A DNA stretch of 64,000 nucleotides from Levilactobacillus humaensis (GTDB taxonomy: Bacteria; Bacillota; Bacilli; Lactobacillales; Lactobacillaceae), in the NCBI RefSeq assembly GCF_024345185.1, contig NZ_BROB01000005.1, forward strand, positions 1 through 64,000. Direction: 5' to 3'. Below, in pieces: positions 53,287-62,900 of the stretch; the stretch's first letter is position 1, and each line of letters opens with the position of its first letter. A program made the position numbers and the translations under genes. The notes under the pieces are model-generated. The model made no database searches, was not told the origin of the DNA, and saw only the letters and a program-made list of their open reading frames with translations.

Positions 53287-53339
53287 GGTTATCAAAACAT
53301 GGATTTAACTCAATCTGAGTGATTGCGATGATGATAACC
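53287..53339 (+). promoter_or_regulatory. GGTTATCA inverted repeat before the WYL gene
   Basis: GGTTATCA (53287-53294) and TGATAACC (53332-53339) flank 37 bp upstream of the WYL gene. TTATCA also occurs at the transcript start of all three paralogues, so this may be a regulator site. No TGACAT palindrome is present here. Confidence 0.4.
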
Positions 53340-53370
53340 AGCTTGAAGTTATCGAAATGGAGGTAGTCAA

Positions 53371-54450
53371 ATGGCAAGCAATGCAAATAAAAAAGGCAAT
53401 GAACAGAAACGCGTCGCTGAGATGTTAATCACCCTGTGGCAGGGTGGTCGGATCGTGGTCAAGGACCTGGAGGAAAAGTATGGGGTCGATGAGCGAACAG
53501 TTCGGCGCGACATCAAGGCGATTAAAGCCGCTGTGTTGGAACAGCGTGATTGGAGTTGGAACCATGATCTGGTTCAACGAGGGACGAGTAAGGTCTATGC
53601 CTACTACCTGACGACTCAAGATGAGTTGACCTATGCTGAAGTCTTGGCCTTATTGAAAATGGTGATTGGCGTACGAGCACTGAGCAAGCCCGAAATGTTA
53701 ACGCTTCGCGAACATCTTTTGGGTTTGTTGTCGCCCAGCCATCGTGAGAATGCCCGTCGGTTAACAACCGTGACCACGGGGACGTATCGGCCCGTGGGCT
53801 ATAATGCCAAGGTTTGGCCGGCCGAAGAGACGCAACCACATATCGGGGCCAGCACGATGGAAAAATTGCCGCTGTTGGATGATATTGCCACCTATATCCA
53901 GGCTGACAAGTGGATTAGATTCAAGTATCAAAACAGCACGGGGGCCGTTAGCACCATCGTGGGAAAGCCAACCAGTGTTACTTTTTCGGCGCATTACTTT
54001 TACGTGTGGATCTACACGCAACAACAAGGTAGCGAGCAAGTCTATCGGTTGGACCGTATGCAACCAGACAGCCTACGCGCGGCGCACCGGGCGGAACAGC
54101 CCATGAATACCAATGAGGGTGAACGCGTGAATCAGACGTATCTCTTGGGTAATGAATTGACCTCGGAGCCGTATGAAATCCAGTACTGGGGCTGGCCACA
54201 GACCGCCCTGGATAGTTTGCCAGGTGTGAAACAGGTCCGCCGAGCCACGGCGGATGAGGAACGCCATCATCCAACCGGAACCGAGATTCTAAAGACCAAT
54301 CCAACGAGTGTCATTATTTCTGGAACTGGTCAGATGCAAGGCTTGGTGCTCTGGATTATGGGTCAGGGGGCATTGGTGCGTGTGCTGAAAAGTCCAAAAT
54401 TACGGGCAGCCGTTTTGACGGAAATTGATCGGATACGGGCACTGTATTAG
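53371..54450 (+). CDS. WYL-domain transcriptional regulator
   Basis: 359 residues. N-terminal DeoR-type winged helix (GGRIVVKDLEEKYGVDERTV, then RRDIKAIKAA), a middle helical region, a WYL-like domain (KWIRFKYQNSTG...YFYVWIYTQQ...YRLDRMQ) and a WCX-like C-terminal extension. WYL regulators control many defence systems, including BREX through BrxR (established knowledge). GGAGG precedes the ATG. Its position between the paralogues and its divergent organisation suggest that it acts on their shared operators. Confidence 0.85.
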   Translation: MASNANKKGNEQKRVAEMLITLWQGGRIVVKDLEEKYGVDERTVRRDIKAIKAAVLEQRDWSWNHDLVQRGTSKVYAYYLTTQDELTYAEVLALLKMVIGVRALSKPEMLTLREHLLGLLSPSHRENARRLTTVTTGTYRPVGYNAKVWPAEETQPHIGASTMEKLPLLDDIATYIQADKWIRFKYQNSTGAVSTIVGKPTSVTFSAHYFYVWIYTQQQGSEQVYRLDRMQPDSLRAAHRAEQPMNTNEGERVNQTYLLGNELTSEPYEIQYWGWPQTALDSLPGVKQVRRATADEERHHPTGTEILKTNPTSVIISGTGQMQGLVLWIMGQGALVRVLKSPKLRAAVLTEIDRIRALY

Positions 54451-54488
54451 TCACAAGTCGTGTTAAAAAATCAAAGCGTTCCAATAAA

Positions 54489-54529
54489 AATAAGAGTCGA
54501 AACCAGTTTATGGTTTCGACTCTTATTTG
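54489..54529. terminator. Bidirectional terminator
   Basis: ATAAGAGTCGAAACCA pairs perfectly with TGGTTTCGACTCTTAT between the WYL gene and the convergent UDG-like gene. Confidence 0.9.
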
Positions 54530-54545
54530 TCAGACCAGTAAGTAT

Positions 54546-55148
54546 TTAGTCGACGGCTTCTTCAGTGATGTCGAGGACTTGTTGACGAACTGTAGCGGCT
54601 TGCCAACGCGTGTTGACTGGAGAGTAGTGGTACATCGTCTTAACTGGGCGGCTAGCAAATTTAGTCAGGGCAGTGTTGACGGTACTTCCTAAGGCAATCA
54701 GCGTGGCGTCCTTTGAGATACCCAGGGCATCAAGGTGCTTTTCGAAGTCACGGACATCGGCTTCAACTGGCTTGGCTTCTTGACTGTTACTGTTGATGGT
54801 CTTGGAGACATCACTCATGAAGGTTCCCCAAAGCTTTGTACCATAAATGGCAGCAGCGAGGCGGTAATCACAACTTCTGGCAGGGCCATGGAAGTTGTTG
54901 AAGAGGCCTTGTTCGCTAGCCTTAGCAGCGGCGTTGCCGGGATTTTGACCGACCAGGACGTATTCAACTTTGCTGAGGCGGTCAGTGAGATCGCTAGGAA
55001 GTTGGTCTTTAGGGGATGTCCCGTGGGCACCATAGGCGGCCTTGAAGAGTTGTTCACGTTCAGCGTCGGTGGCGTTAGCGGGTAAATCAGCGGGAACATT
55101 CCAGAGCGCCCAGCTGTCAACGGTTGAAAAATCAGAAGTTTTAATCAT
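54546..55148 (-). CDS. Uracil-DNA-glycosylase-fold-like protein
   Basis: 200 residues. VEYVLVGQNPGNAAAK resembles motif 1 of the uracil-DNA glycosylase superfamily, and LIALGSTVNTAL with MYHYSPVN resembles the distal strands, but the canonical catalytic Asp and HPS are not clear. DNA repair activity is therefore uncertain. Its ATG overlaps the stop codon of the upstream gene (TAATG), so translation is coupled to paralogue 3, and it should be seen as part of the module. Confidence 0.6.
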   Translation of the reverse strand: MIKTSDFSTVDSWALWNVPADLPANATDAEREQLFKAAYGAHGTSPKDQLPSDLTDRLSKVEYVLVGQNPGNAAAKASEQGLFNNFHGPARSCDYRLAAAIYGTKLWGTFMSDVSKTINSNSQEAKPVEADVRDFEKHLDALGISKDATLIALGSTVNTALTKFASRPVKTMYHYSPVNTRWQAATVRQQVLDITEEAVD

Positions 55149-56344
55149 TATTTATCACCTTTCTTTAGGTCAATGTGACGTAACAGTTTTTCAATCAGGT
55201 TACGAAGCAAGATGTCGTAGGCCACGGTCTGACCGGTGGTCTGGTCAATCAAGTCGAAACTTAATTCAGGAATATGGGGACCGTCTTCTCGCCAGAGGGC
55301 GATATCAACATCGGTGAGACGGCCGTCTACGATCGTGAAGTCTTCGGCCGCCCCTCTGTCGACGAGTTGACGCGTCATACGGTTAATGCCGAGATTTTGG
55401 CCGCTAGCCAAGTTAATGAGGTGTTCAGCCAGCTGTCTTGCGTCGTCGGTTTGCGTCGGATCGACGGGGGTCTGGCTAGTTAATTCAGCAATGACGCTGA
55501 GACAGTCGGTAAGACCAAGATCAGGGCATAGGGCGTAATAGGGTTCGGCAGAAGGACTGAAGGACTGACGGATACGGCCGTCTCCAGGAATTTGCGATTT
55601 CGCCATGCGGGCACAGTCGGCACGACTGGTGATGGGGTAGTCAGCGGAGATGCGGTAGGCAGTGACTCTGATGTCAAGGTCACTGTCTGCGGGGACTAAC
55701 TTGCGACTCGGCCAAATGAGGAGTTGCTTGATGGTTTGGGGGTCGGCTTGGAGTAAGAGACAGCCGATGACCGCGCCAAGGAGGAGGGGATGAATGCTTT
55801 CAATAATCGGCTCACCTGATTGATCGTAAATCGTATAGCGACTCTGATTTGGTAGGTATTCGTTGTCGTTATTCAGGGCTGGAATATTAGCGGTGTCGAT
55901 CGGACGCGTTGGCAAGTCGAGCGTGGCCAGATAGTCAGTAGGATTAGCGACAAATTCGTCGAGATCAGAGATAAAACGCGATTCGAGTTCTTGGATATGG
56001 TGACCAGTCACGGTGAAACCTAAATCGTTCAGATTGGCGATGAGTGTTTCAAGATTGGTGACCGCCGTCGGGCCAAATGGCAAATCGGGTAAGTCATCGG
56101 TCGGTGTCGAGAGGACGCGCTCAAGTTCACGCAATTTTAGATAGGACGTGTAGGTGGTGGTGTTTTCGCCACCCACTTGATAACGCTTGACGCGGTGAGG
56201 CAACTCATCAGATGTGATCGAAAAAAGCGAGGTTGCATTTGAAGCAGTGATGCGTTCGGAATCGCTCTGTGCGTAAACTTTGCACAAAACGTTTAGGTCA
56301 ACATAGGAAAGATTTCTGGTGATTTTGGTCTGAGATATGGTCAT
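55148..56344 (-). CDS. Unknown family, paralogue 3 of the WYL-linked module
   Basis: 398 residues, soluble, distant but full-length homologue of the two plus-strand paralogues. Matching blocks: RYQVGGENTT, NDLGFTVTG, SRYTIYDQSGEPII, TIKQLLIWPS, LGINRMTRQLVD and IPELSFDLIDQTTGQTVAYD. AAGGAGG precedes the ATG. First gene of an operon with the UDG-like gene. Its promoter has the same TGACAT operator and TTATCAACT start as the other two. Function unknown. Confidence 0.72.
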   Translation of the reverse strand: MTISQTKITRNLSYVDLNVLCKVYAQSDSERITASNATSLFSITSDELPHRVKRYQVGGENTTTYTSYLKLRELERVLSTPTDDLPDLPFGPTAVTNLETLIANLNDLGFTVTGHHIQELESRFISDLDEFVANPTDYLATLDLPTRPIDTANIPALNNDNEYLPNQSRYTIYDQSGEPIIESIHPLLLGAVIGCLLLQADPQTIKQLLIWPSRKLVPADSDLDIRVTAYRISADYPITSRADCARMAKSQIPGDGRIRQSFSPSAEPYYALCPDLGLTDCLSVIAELTSQTPVDPTQTDDARQLAEHLINLASGQNLGINRMTRQLVDRGAAEDFTIVDGRLTDVDIALWREDGPHIPELSFDLIDQTTGQTVAYDILLRNLIEKLLRHIDLKKGDK

Positions 56345-56388
56345 TGAAACACCTCCTTGTTAGATTAACGCGGAAACAATATGACTTA

Positions 56389-56435
56389 AGTTGATAAAAT
56401 AAGTATAGTGGATAGGTATGTCATAATGTGTCAGT
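56389..56435 (-). promoter_or_regulatory. Module operator/promoter 3
   Basis: On the minus strand ACTGACACATTATGACAT is followed 21 bp after CTGACA by -10 TATACT, then TTATCAACT. It lies between paralogue 3 and the divergent DUF262 gene, so it could affect both. Confidence 0.72.
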
Positions 56436-56573
56436 CTGATAGTGGTTGCAAAAATTAATTGCACGAAATTGCTATTTATTGAGTTGCCTATTGGGGGAAC
56501 TAGCAGGAAAATAGAAATTGAAAACAAATTTTAAAGTCGCTAATGGATGGGTATCAGTGGGAGTAGAGGCATA

Positions 56574-58349
56574 ATGAAAAAGATCGAGAAGAAAAAGTAC
56601 GATGTTCAAAACAGTGCCATCAGTACTATCTTGGGGTGGATCGAGAACGATGAAATCGGCCTACCAGAGCTACAACGGCCGTTTGTCTGGAATACGGTTA
56701 AAGTGCGTGATCTGATTGATTCGCTGTATCACGGGTATCCAATTGGGTACATTATTACATGGGATAATCCTAAGGTTCGCCTGAAAGATGGGAGTATCGG
56801 CCGAGGGAAAAAGATTATCATCGATGGTCAGCAACGAATTACTGCCTTACGGGCAGCCCTAATGGGGGACTCAGTTGTGACCAAAAAGTTTGAAAAGAAG
56901 CGGATTAAAATTGCGTTCAAGCCGGAAACTGGAGAGTTCCAGACGCTGACCAGTCCGATTGAAAAGGATAAACGGTGGATTTCTGACATTTCAGTACTGT
57001 TTGGTGAAGTAAATCTCTTCGAATTTGTCTCACAATTCGCAAAAGACAATGACTATGATGCAATGAAAATTTCGCAGCCAATTCAACGTTTAAGGGACCT
57101 AGCCAATAATGATGTTGGTAATATTATGTTGTCATCTGATTTGGATATCAGCGCCGTTACGGAAATCTTCAATCGTATTAATTCTAAAGGAACTGAGCTC
57201 AGTTCCGCTGACTTTATTATGTCAAAGCTAGCTGCTGATACGGAACATGGTGGTAATGACCTACGTAAAACCGTTGAGTATTTTGCCACGTTGTTAGAGG
57301 ATCCCACGATTCTACAGAACCTGATGGTGAACGACACAGAATTCAGTACAACAGATTACTATGCCAAAATTAAGTGGGCGGCTAAGGAACGAACCAATCT
57401 CTATAATCCAAGATTTGGAGACATTTTCCATGCTATCTTAGGATTTGAGTTTGGGCGAGGTCGACATGCAGATCTGATTAGCTTAATCTCTGGTCGTGAC
57501 TTCAACAAGAAGACATACACGGAGGAAGCTATGCAGGCGGCATATGCTAAGTTGTCAGAAGGTGTTCTGGCCGTCGTTAATCAGTCCAATTTTGAACGTT
57601 ACTTAATGATTTTGAAGAGTCTGGGCATGTTAACACGCGATACCCTAGTGCTAAATGGACTAGGGGTCCTGAATTTCGGGTACTCATTGTATCTCTTACT
57701 GAAACGACAGGATCAATCATCAATGACCAACTCGCAAATTGAGATGATTGTTAAAAAATGGATTATTATGTCGGCTTTGACCCATCGTTATGGGGGATCA
57801 AGTGAATCGCAAAGCTGGCAAGATATTACGCGATTCATTAAAGAAGATCCACTAACGGTATTGAAAGATGTTTTACGACAAAATCTTTCCGAGGACTTCT
57901 GGACAGTAACGTTGCCGCAACAACTCATGACCTCCTCAACCCAATCGAACGCTTGGCGGGTCTTTGAAATGACTCAGGTTAAGAATGGGGATCTAGCTTG
58001 GTTGGAGAAAGACCACACTGTGGAAAGTGTTTTGAATCAGCAAGGCAACGTCCATCATATCTTTCCACGGGCTTATCTCAAGCGTGAAGGCTTGACCCAG
58101 AAACAGTATAATCAGGTGGCAAATTATACGCAGATTACCCAACCACGGAACCTACAGATCAGTGACCAGATTCCCCGTGATTATTTAGCAGATTCCCAAA
58201 TTACTGAGTTTGCGACTTCGGATAATTTTAGAGAAAATGCGATTCCAGAAGAAGTTTGCCAATTTGATGCGTCGAATTATGATAAGTTTTTACAAATGAG
58301 ACGGCAGCTAATGGCACAAAAGATTCGTCACTATTTTGAAAGTTTATAA
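56574..58349 (+). CDS. DUF262/HNH protein (GmrSD or BrxU-like)
   Basis: 591 residues. The N-terminal DUF262 domain has LQRPFVW (residues 33-39) and IIDGQQRITALRA (DGQQR at 84-88), the ParB/Srx-like nucleotide-binding motif. The C-terminal region has VHHIFPRAYL (His494, His495) and PRNLQI, an HNH/DUF1524-type nuclease. Fused GmrSD proteins of this size are type IV enzymes against modified phage DNA; BrxU is the BREX-associated example. ATG 56574 has GGGAG nine bases upstream. It sits next to the BREX operon, which supports a defence role. Confidence 0.85.
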   Translation: MKKIEKKKYDVQNSAISTILGWIENDEIGLPELQRPFVWNTVKVRDLIDSLYHGYPIGYIITWDNPKVRLKDGSIGRGKKIIIDGQQRITALRAALMGDSVVTKKFEKKRIKIAFKPETGEFQTLTSPIEKDKRWISDISVLFGEVNLFEFVSQFAKDNDYDAMKISQPIQRLRDLANNDVGNIMLSSDLDISAVTEIFNRINSKGTELSSADFIMSKLAADTEHGGNDLRKTVEYFATLLEDPTILQNLMVNDTEFSTTDYYAKIKWAAKERTNLYNPRFGDIFHAILGFEFGRGRHADLISLISGRDFNKKTYTEEAMQAAYAKLSEGVLAVVNQSNFERYLMILKSLGMLTRDTLVLNGLGVLNFGYSLYLLLKRQDQSSMTNSQIEMIVKKWIIMSALTHRYGGSSESQSWQDITRFIKEDPLTVLKDVLRQNLSEDFWTVTLPQQLMTSSTQSNAWRVFEMTQVKNGDLAWLEKDHTVESVLNQQGNVHHIFPRAYLKREGLTQKQYNQVANYTQITQPRNLQISDQIPRDYLADSQITEFATSDNFRENAIPEEVCQFDASNYDKFLQMRRQLMAQKIRHYFESL

Positions 58350-58356
58350 TCAGCGT

Positions 58357-58396
58357 AGAGCATATCGGCTATTGAGCCAGTATGCTCTATTTTATT
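58357..58396 (+). terminator. Terminator of the DUF262 gene
   Basis: AGAGCATA pairs with TATGCTCT, followed by ATTTTATT. Confidence 0.65.
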
Positions 58397-58731
58397 GGAC
58401 ATGTCTGTAAATGCTGTCATAAGTGAAGCAATAGGGAATTGTAGCGATTATCAGAATTAATGCGAAAAATTAGTGGAAAATTTCGTTTGTATGAGTAGAG
58501 GGATCTTGGAAAAAGAGATTTCACAAGAATCCTTTTACCCGATTCGATCGGAAAAGCAGTATATTTCGTTGAATCTATCGCGCCCGAGTCTTTAATCTTA
58601 TATAATTAGTGAAGGTTTCACGTTAATTGCGGATTGTTCGGATTGGGTTTCAGATAGATGAGTTAGAGTCAGACAAGAGGGCCGTTAATCGGATGGCTTT
58701 CTTTAAATGATTATGATGGGAGGACTAGTTG
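58397..58731 (+). promoter_or_regulatory. Upstream region of the BREX operon
   Basis: 335 bp without a gene. TATAAT at 58601-58606 is the likely -10; no clear -35 is at 17 bp, so an activator may be needed. GGGAGGA (58718-58724) is the brxA ribosome site. Confidence 0.4.
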
Positions 58732-59325
58732 ATGAAACAATATAGCGCGGCTATGGTGGCACATTCTTTTTGGTTTAATGAATTTTCGCAATATCTGAAT
58801 CTACGCGATCAAGGGAATACGGATGCGGATATTCGGTATTTAGCTTTAGAAGAAAACTACTTTCAGCAGCAAACAACTTCACGCTCGTTAAGAATGGTTC
58901 AGACACTGAAGCGGCGAGTAACTGTTCTTGATGAAGATTACTTTGATCTGTTTCCATCACTAGATCTGACTAATCAGAAGCTGATAAATTTGTCGGCTAT
59001 CCTGCAACTGGATTCATTATTTGATGATTTTTTGTACGAGGTCTACCGAAATGAATTAATTTTGGGGGATGCGAAGCTCTATGGTTATGAGATCGAGGCA
59101 TTCTTTAACCAGAAGCAGGTTGAAAGTCCCAAGGTGGCTTCCTGGACTGAGCAGACTATCAAGCGATTAGCCGGGACATTTAAGACGTTTTTACGTGAGG
59201 CAGGATTACTTGAGGAACAAGATGATTATGATCAAGTGAAGCGACCACTATTGGATACGCGGTTAGAGATTTTATTACATACAAAAGGGCAGACCCGCCA
59301 GTTAGCGGCATTTTTGGGGAGATAG
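58732..59325 (+). CDS. brxA: BREX protein BrxA (DUF1819)
   Basis: 197 residues, matching the usual size of BrxA. All-helical protein with YSAAMVAHSFWFNEFSQYLN at the N-terminus and FKTFLREAGLL...RLEILLHTKGQTR later, as in DUF1819 proteins. BrxA is a small DNA-binding, NusB-like protein of type 1 BREX. ATG 58732 follows GGGAGGA by seven bases. First gene of the operon; brxB starts one base after its stop codon. Confidence 0.85.
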   Translation: MKQYSAAMVAHSFWFNEFSQYLNLRDQGNTDADIRYLALEENYFQQQTTSRSLRMVQTLKRRVTVLDEDYFDLFPSLDLTNQKLINLSAILQLDSLFDDFLYEVYRNELILGDAKLYGYEIEAFFNQKQVESPKVASWTEQTIKRLAGTFKTFLREAGLLEEQDDYDQVKRPLLDTRLEILLHTKGQTRQLAAFLGR

Positions 59326-59326
59326 C

Positions 59327-59905
59327 ATGACAAAAACAGCAGAAAAGCTCAAACATTTACGAGAAAAGGTTGCAGATCCAGCCTTTCAGCAGAGTCGCGG
59401 TTTGTCGAATGAAGTGTCGTATTATATTTTAGCTTTTGACCCACAGGATCAGCCGTTGGTCACTGAAGAGGTTAGCAACATGTGCCAACAATTGAACCGT
59501 GAAACGGTCGGTATGGATATTGTTGAATTTAATCTTTACCAGATCATGTGGGAATTATTGGATAGTATGGGAATTAAAGAAGATGTTCTAGAGATGGAAG
59601 CCAGTGACGGTATCGACTACCTGACGGAGCAACTGAACAATGCCTTGGAAATGACAAGCACCGAGAACCTGCTGGTTCAGTACATGCAAGAGCATTTACC
59701 TGAAGAACCAGTCATCGTCTTTGTCACGGGAATTGGGGATATTTTTCCGCTAATTCGGGCTCATAAAGTTTTGAATACCATGCATCAAGTTGTAACCGGT
59801 ATTCCGGTTGTCTTCTTTTATCCGGGAACCTATGACAGTCTAAGTCTCAGTATGTTTGGCGAATCCAAAGAGGATAACTACTACCGAGCATTTCAAATCA
59901 ATTAG
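59327..59905 (+). CDS. brxB: BREX protein BrxB (DUF1788)
   Basis: 192 residues, typical for BrxB. Conserved DUF1788-type parts: EVSYYILAFDPQDQPLV, then VIVFVTGIGDIFPLIRAHKVLN and IPVVFFYPGTYDS near the C-terminus. Exact biochemical role unknown; it is needed for BREX defence in studied systems. It follows brxA without a gap and precedes brxC by 12 bp, so all three are co-translated in one operon. Confidence 0.88.
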   Translation: MTKTAEKLKHLREKVADPAFQQSRGLSNEVSYYILAFDPQDQPLVTEEVSNMCQQLNRETVGMDIVEFNLYQIMWELLDSMGIKEDVLEMEASDGIDYLTEQLNNALEMTSTENLLVQYMQEHLPEEPVIVFVTGIGDIFPLIRAHKVLNTMHQVVTGIPVVFFYPGTYDSLSLSMFGESKEDNYYRAFQIN

Positions 59906-59917
59906 GGGAGAACCGCT

Positions 59918-62900
59918 ATGAAGATTAAAGACATTTTTGAAAAATCGATTGATCGGAATATCAAGGGCGTTATTACTATTGGTGATGAACAAGATGCCAA
60001 TGTAAAACAGGAGCTTGAAGAATATGTGGTAACCAAAGAACTGGACGGCCATTTTAAGGATTTCTTCTCGGCATACGCTGAAGGTATCCAGCATGATACG
60101 ACGAACATGGGGGTCTGGATTTCTGGATTCTTTGGGTCTGGGAAGTCTCACTTCTTAAAAATTTTGGCTTACCTTTTGGAAAATCGAGAGGTAGCTGGGA
60201 AGTCGGCTCTAGACTATTTTATTGATGACGCCAAGGTCCACGATCAAGAAACGTTGGCAAACATGAAGTTAGCTGCGTCCATTCCCAATGAAGTCATGCT
60301 ATTTAACATTGATTCCAAGGCCAAAAATGGGAATAAATCCCAAAAAGACGCTATCTTAAACGTCTTTCTACAGGTCTTCAACGAGCAGTTAGGCTTGTTC
60401 GGAGCTGACTTTTGGATTGCTGACTTGGAACGTGACCTGATTGCTCAGGGAAAGTACACAGAATTCCAAGAAAAATTCAAGGAATTAGATCGGCAAAATC
60501 GTGACTGGCTGGATGCACGGAACGCTTATGCCTTTTTGAAAGGGACTATCCGAGACGCATTAGTTGCGATTGGATTCATGTCGGAAGCAGATGCCAATGG
60601 GTTCGTTGATCAACTCAAGAAGGAATACCCCATTAGTGTGGAGAGCTTTGCCAAATTGGTCAACCAGCATATCGAGAGCCAAGGTGAAAATTACCACATG
60701 GCGTTCTTGGTGGATGAAGTTGGGCAATATATCGGGTCTAGTCAACAGCGGATGTTGAACCTCCAAAGTATTGTTGAGGATTTGGGAACCTATACACATG
60801 GTAAAGCCTGGGTAATTGTGACCAGTCAACAAGCCATCGACAAGGTGACTAAGAATATCAATGGACAAGACTTTTCTAAGATTCAAGGGCGGTTCAATAC
60901 TCGGATTGCCATGTCTTCTGCCAACGTGGATGAAGTTATTCAGAAGCGGTTACTGGCGAAAACGGCATCTAGTGAGAAGCTGTTGGAGGCTACCTTTGAT
61001 GAGAATCAACATGTCATCAATAATCTGATTAGCTTTGACGGTAAGGAAGAACGGAAACGGTATGACGATGCTAAAATGTTTGCCGATCTTTATCCGTTTG
61101 TGCCCTATCAAGTGGTTCTCTTACAAGATACATTGACGGCCATTCGCGAGAACGGTTCTGATGGCAAGCATTTAGCCAATGGGGAACGTTCAATGTTGGC
61201 GGTCTTCCAGGAATCTGCGCGACGGTTAGAGAATGAAGATACGCGGGCATTGGTACCATTTAGCATCTTCTTCCAGGGGCTCAGCCACTTCCTGGATCAC
61301 ACGCACATGATTGTGATTCAGCGGGCACAGAACAATGAATTGATTAATCCTAGTGGTGAGGACAATCCCTTTGCCGTTCAGGTTCTAGAAACATTATTCA
61401 TGATCAAATATGTTCAGGACTTCGATGGGACTTTGAATAACTTAGTGACGCTTATGATCGATTCAATCGATACTGACCGGATTGAGTTGGAGGCTAAGGT
61501 TAAGCAAGCCTTACAGGTCCTGCAAGAGCAGAACATCGTCGAGAAGACCAGCAAAGGGTATGAGTTCTTAACCGATGCTGAACAGGACATTAGCAAGCAA
61601 ATTCAGCGACAGGGAGTGGACTCTGGAGAGATTTCTCAAGCAATTGGGGATTATCTCTTCAGCGCAGCTGCCATTTCACGGCGGTACACGTACCCTAAGT
61701 TGAATCAACAGTATACCTTTGTCTTTAATCAATGGATTGATAATCGACCAGTGGGTAAAACCAATCAAGACATCAATTTGAAGATCGTTACGGCAGCGAA
61801 TGATGATAACCGGGATGATAGTGAGTTGCGGCGGCAGTCTAACTCACCGGAACAGCCTCAAATCATTATTGATTTACCAGGGGAATCGCAATACATCGAT
61901 GATCAGCAACAGATCTTACGGATACAGAAGTTTATCCTGAATCCGCAGGAACAATCCCAAGATGCTCGTTCGCAGCGGATTGTGAACGTTAAGAAGACGG
62001 AATTGGGTGCGTTGAAGGAACGCGTAGCCAAGGAATTATTAGACGTTCTCCAACAGGCAAATATTTACGTTCAAGGCGATCGACTCGATGCTGGTAAGAA
62101 AGATTTCTTTACCAGTCTAGGGCAGGCGGAAGAACAATTAATCGATGAAATCTATCGGAACTTAAGTTATATCGATGTCGTTAAACAAGAGAATGACGTC
62201 GTGGCGTTGTTCAAAGACAGCAGTGAATTAGTTAAGACGGCTGAAAATGAGCGGGCCCTTCAGGCGGTGTTAGAACGTGTTAGTCGTGACTATTCTGGAC
62301 ACAGTAAGATTTCGTTTAAGTCAGTATTGGAGCGTTTCAGCAAGATTCCGTATGGTTATCGTGAAATTGATACGAGATGGCTCGTCGCCAAACTTTTCGC
62401 TGATGCTAAGCTAAAAGTTTACGTTAACGGCGAAGCTTTGAGTCTACAGGCAAGAGTGCCGGCCAATGAGATGGCGAAGTACTTCTTGAAACGACAATAT
62501 TTGGATGCTGTTCAAATGGAACCGCGGCATGCCGTGAGTGAGAGCAAAAAGAAAGACCTGAGAGATGTTGCCCTAGAGCTGTTTAAGAAGCAAACCTTTA
62601 GCGACAATGAAGATGACACGCTGATGCGTGAGCTGCAAGACAGCTTGAATAATGCGCGCAAGGCTTTAGACATTTATCTGCAAAAACCGAGTTACTATCC
62701 TGGACAGGATGTGTTGGAGACCGGGCGAGACCTAATGAATCTTTTATTGGCACAAACCGACACGGACCGATTCTATGATTTAGTGAGCCAAAAACATGAT
62801 GATTTACTAGATTGGCATGATGATATGGATGAGGGTGGCATCAACGAATTCTATCAGAGTAAGACGCAACAAGAGATCTGGGAATCGGGGCACACGCAAC

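Noticed and set aside
58398-58430. GGACATGTCTG and ATGCTGTCATAAG before brxA as a possible module operator
   Set aside because: They resemble half-sites of the TGACAT palindrome, but spacing and distance to the -10 do not match the three real copies.
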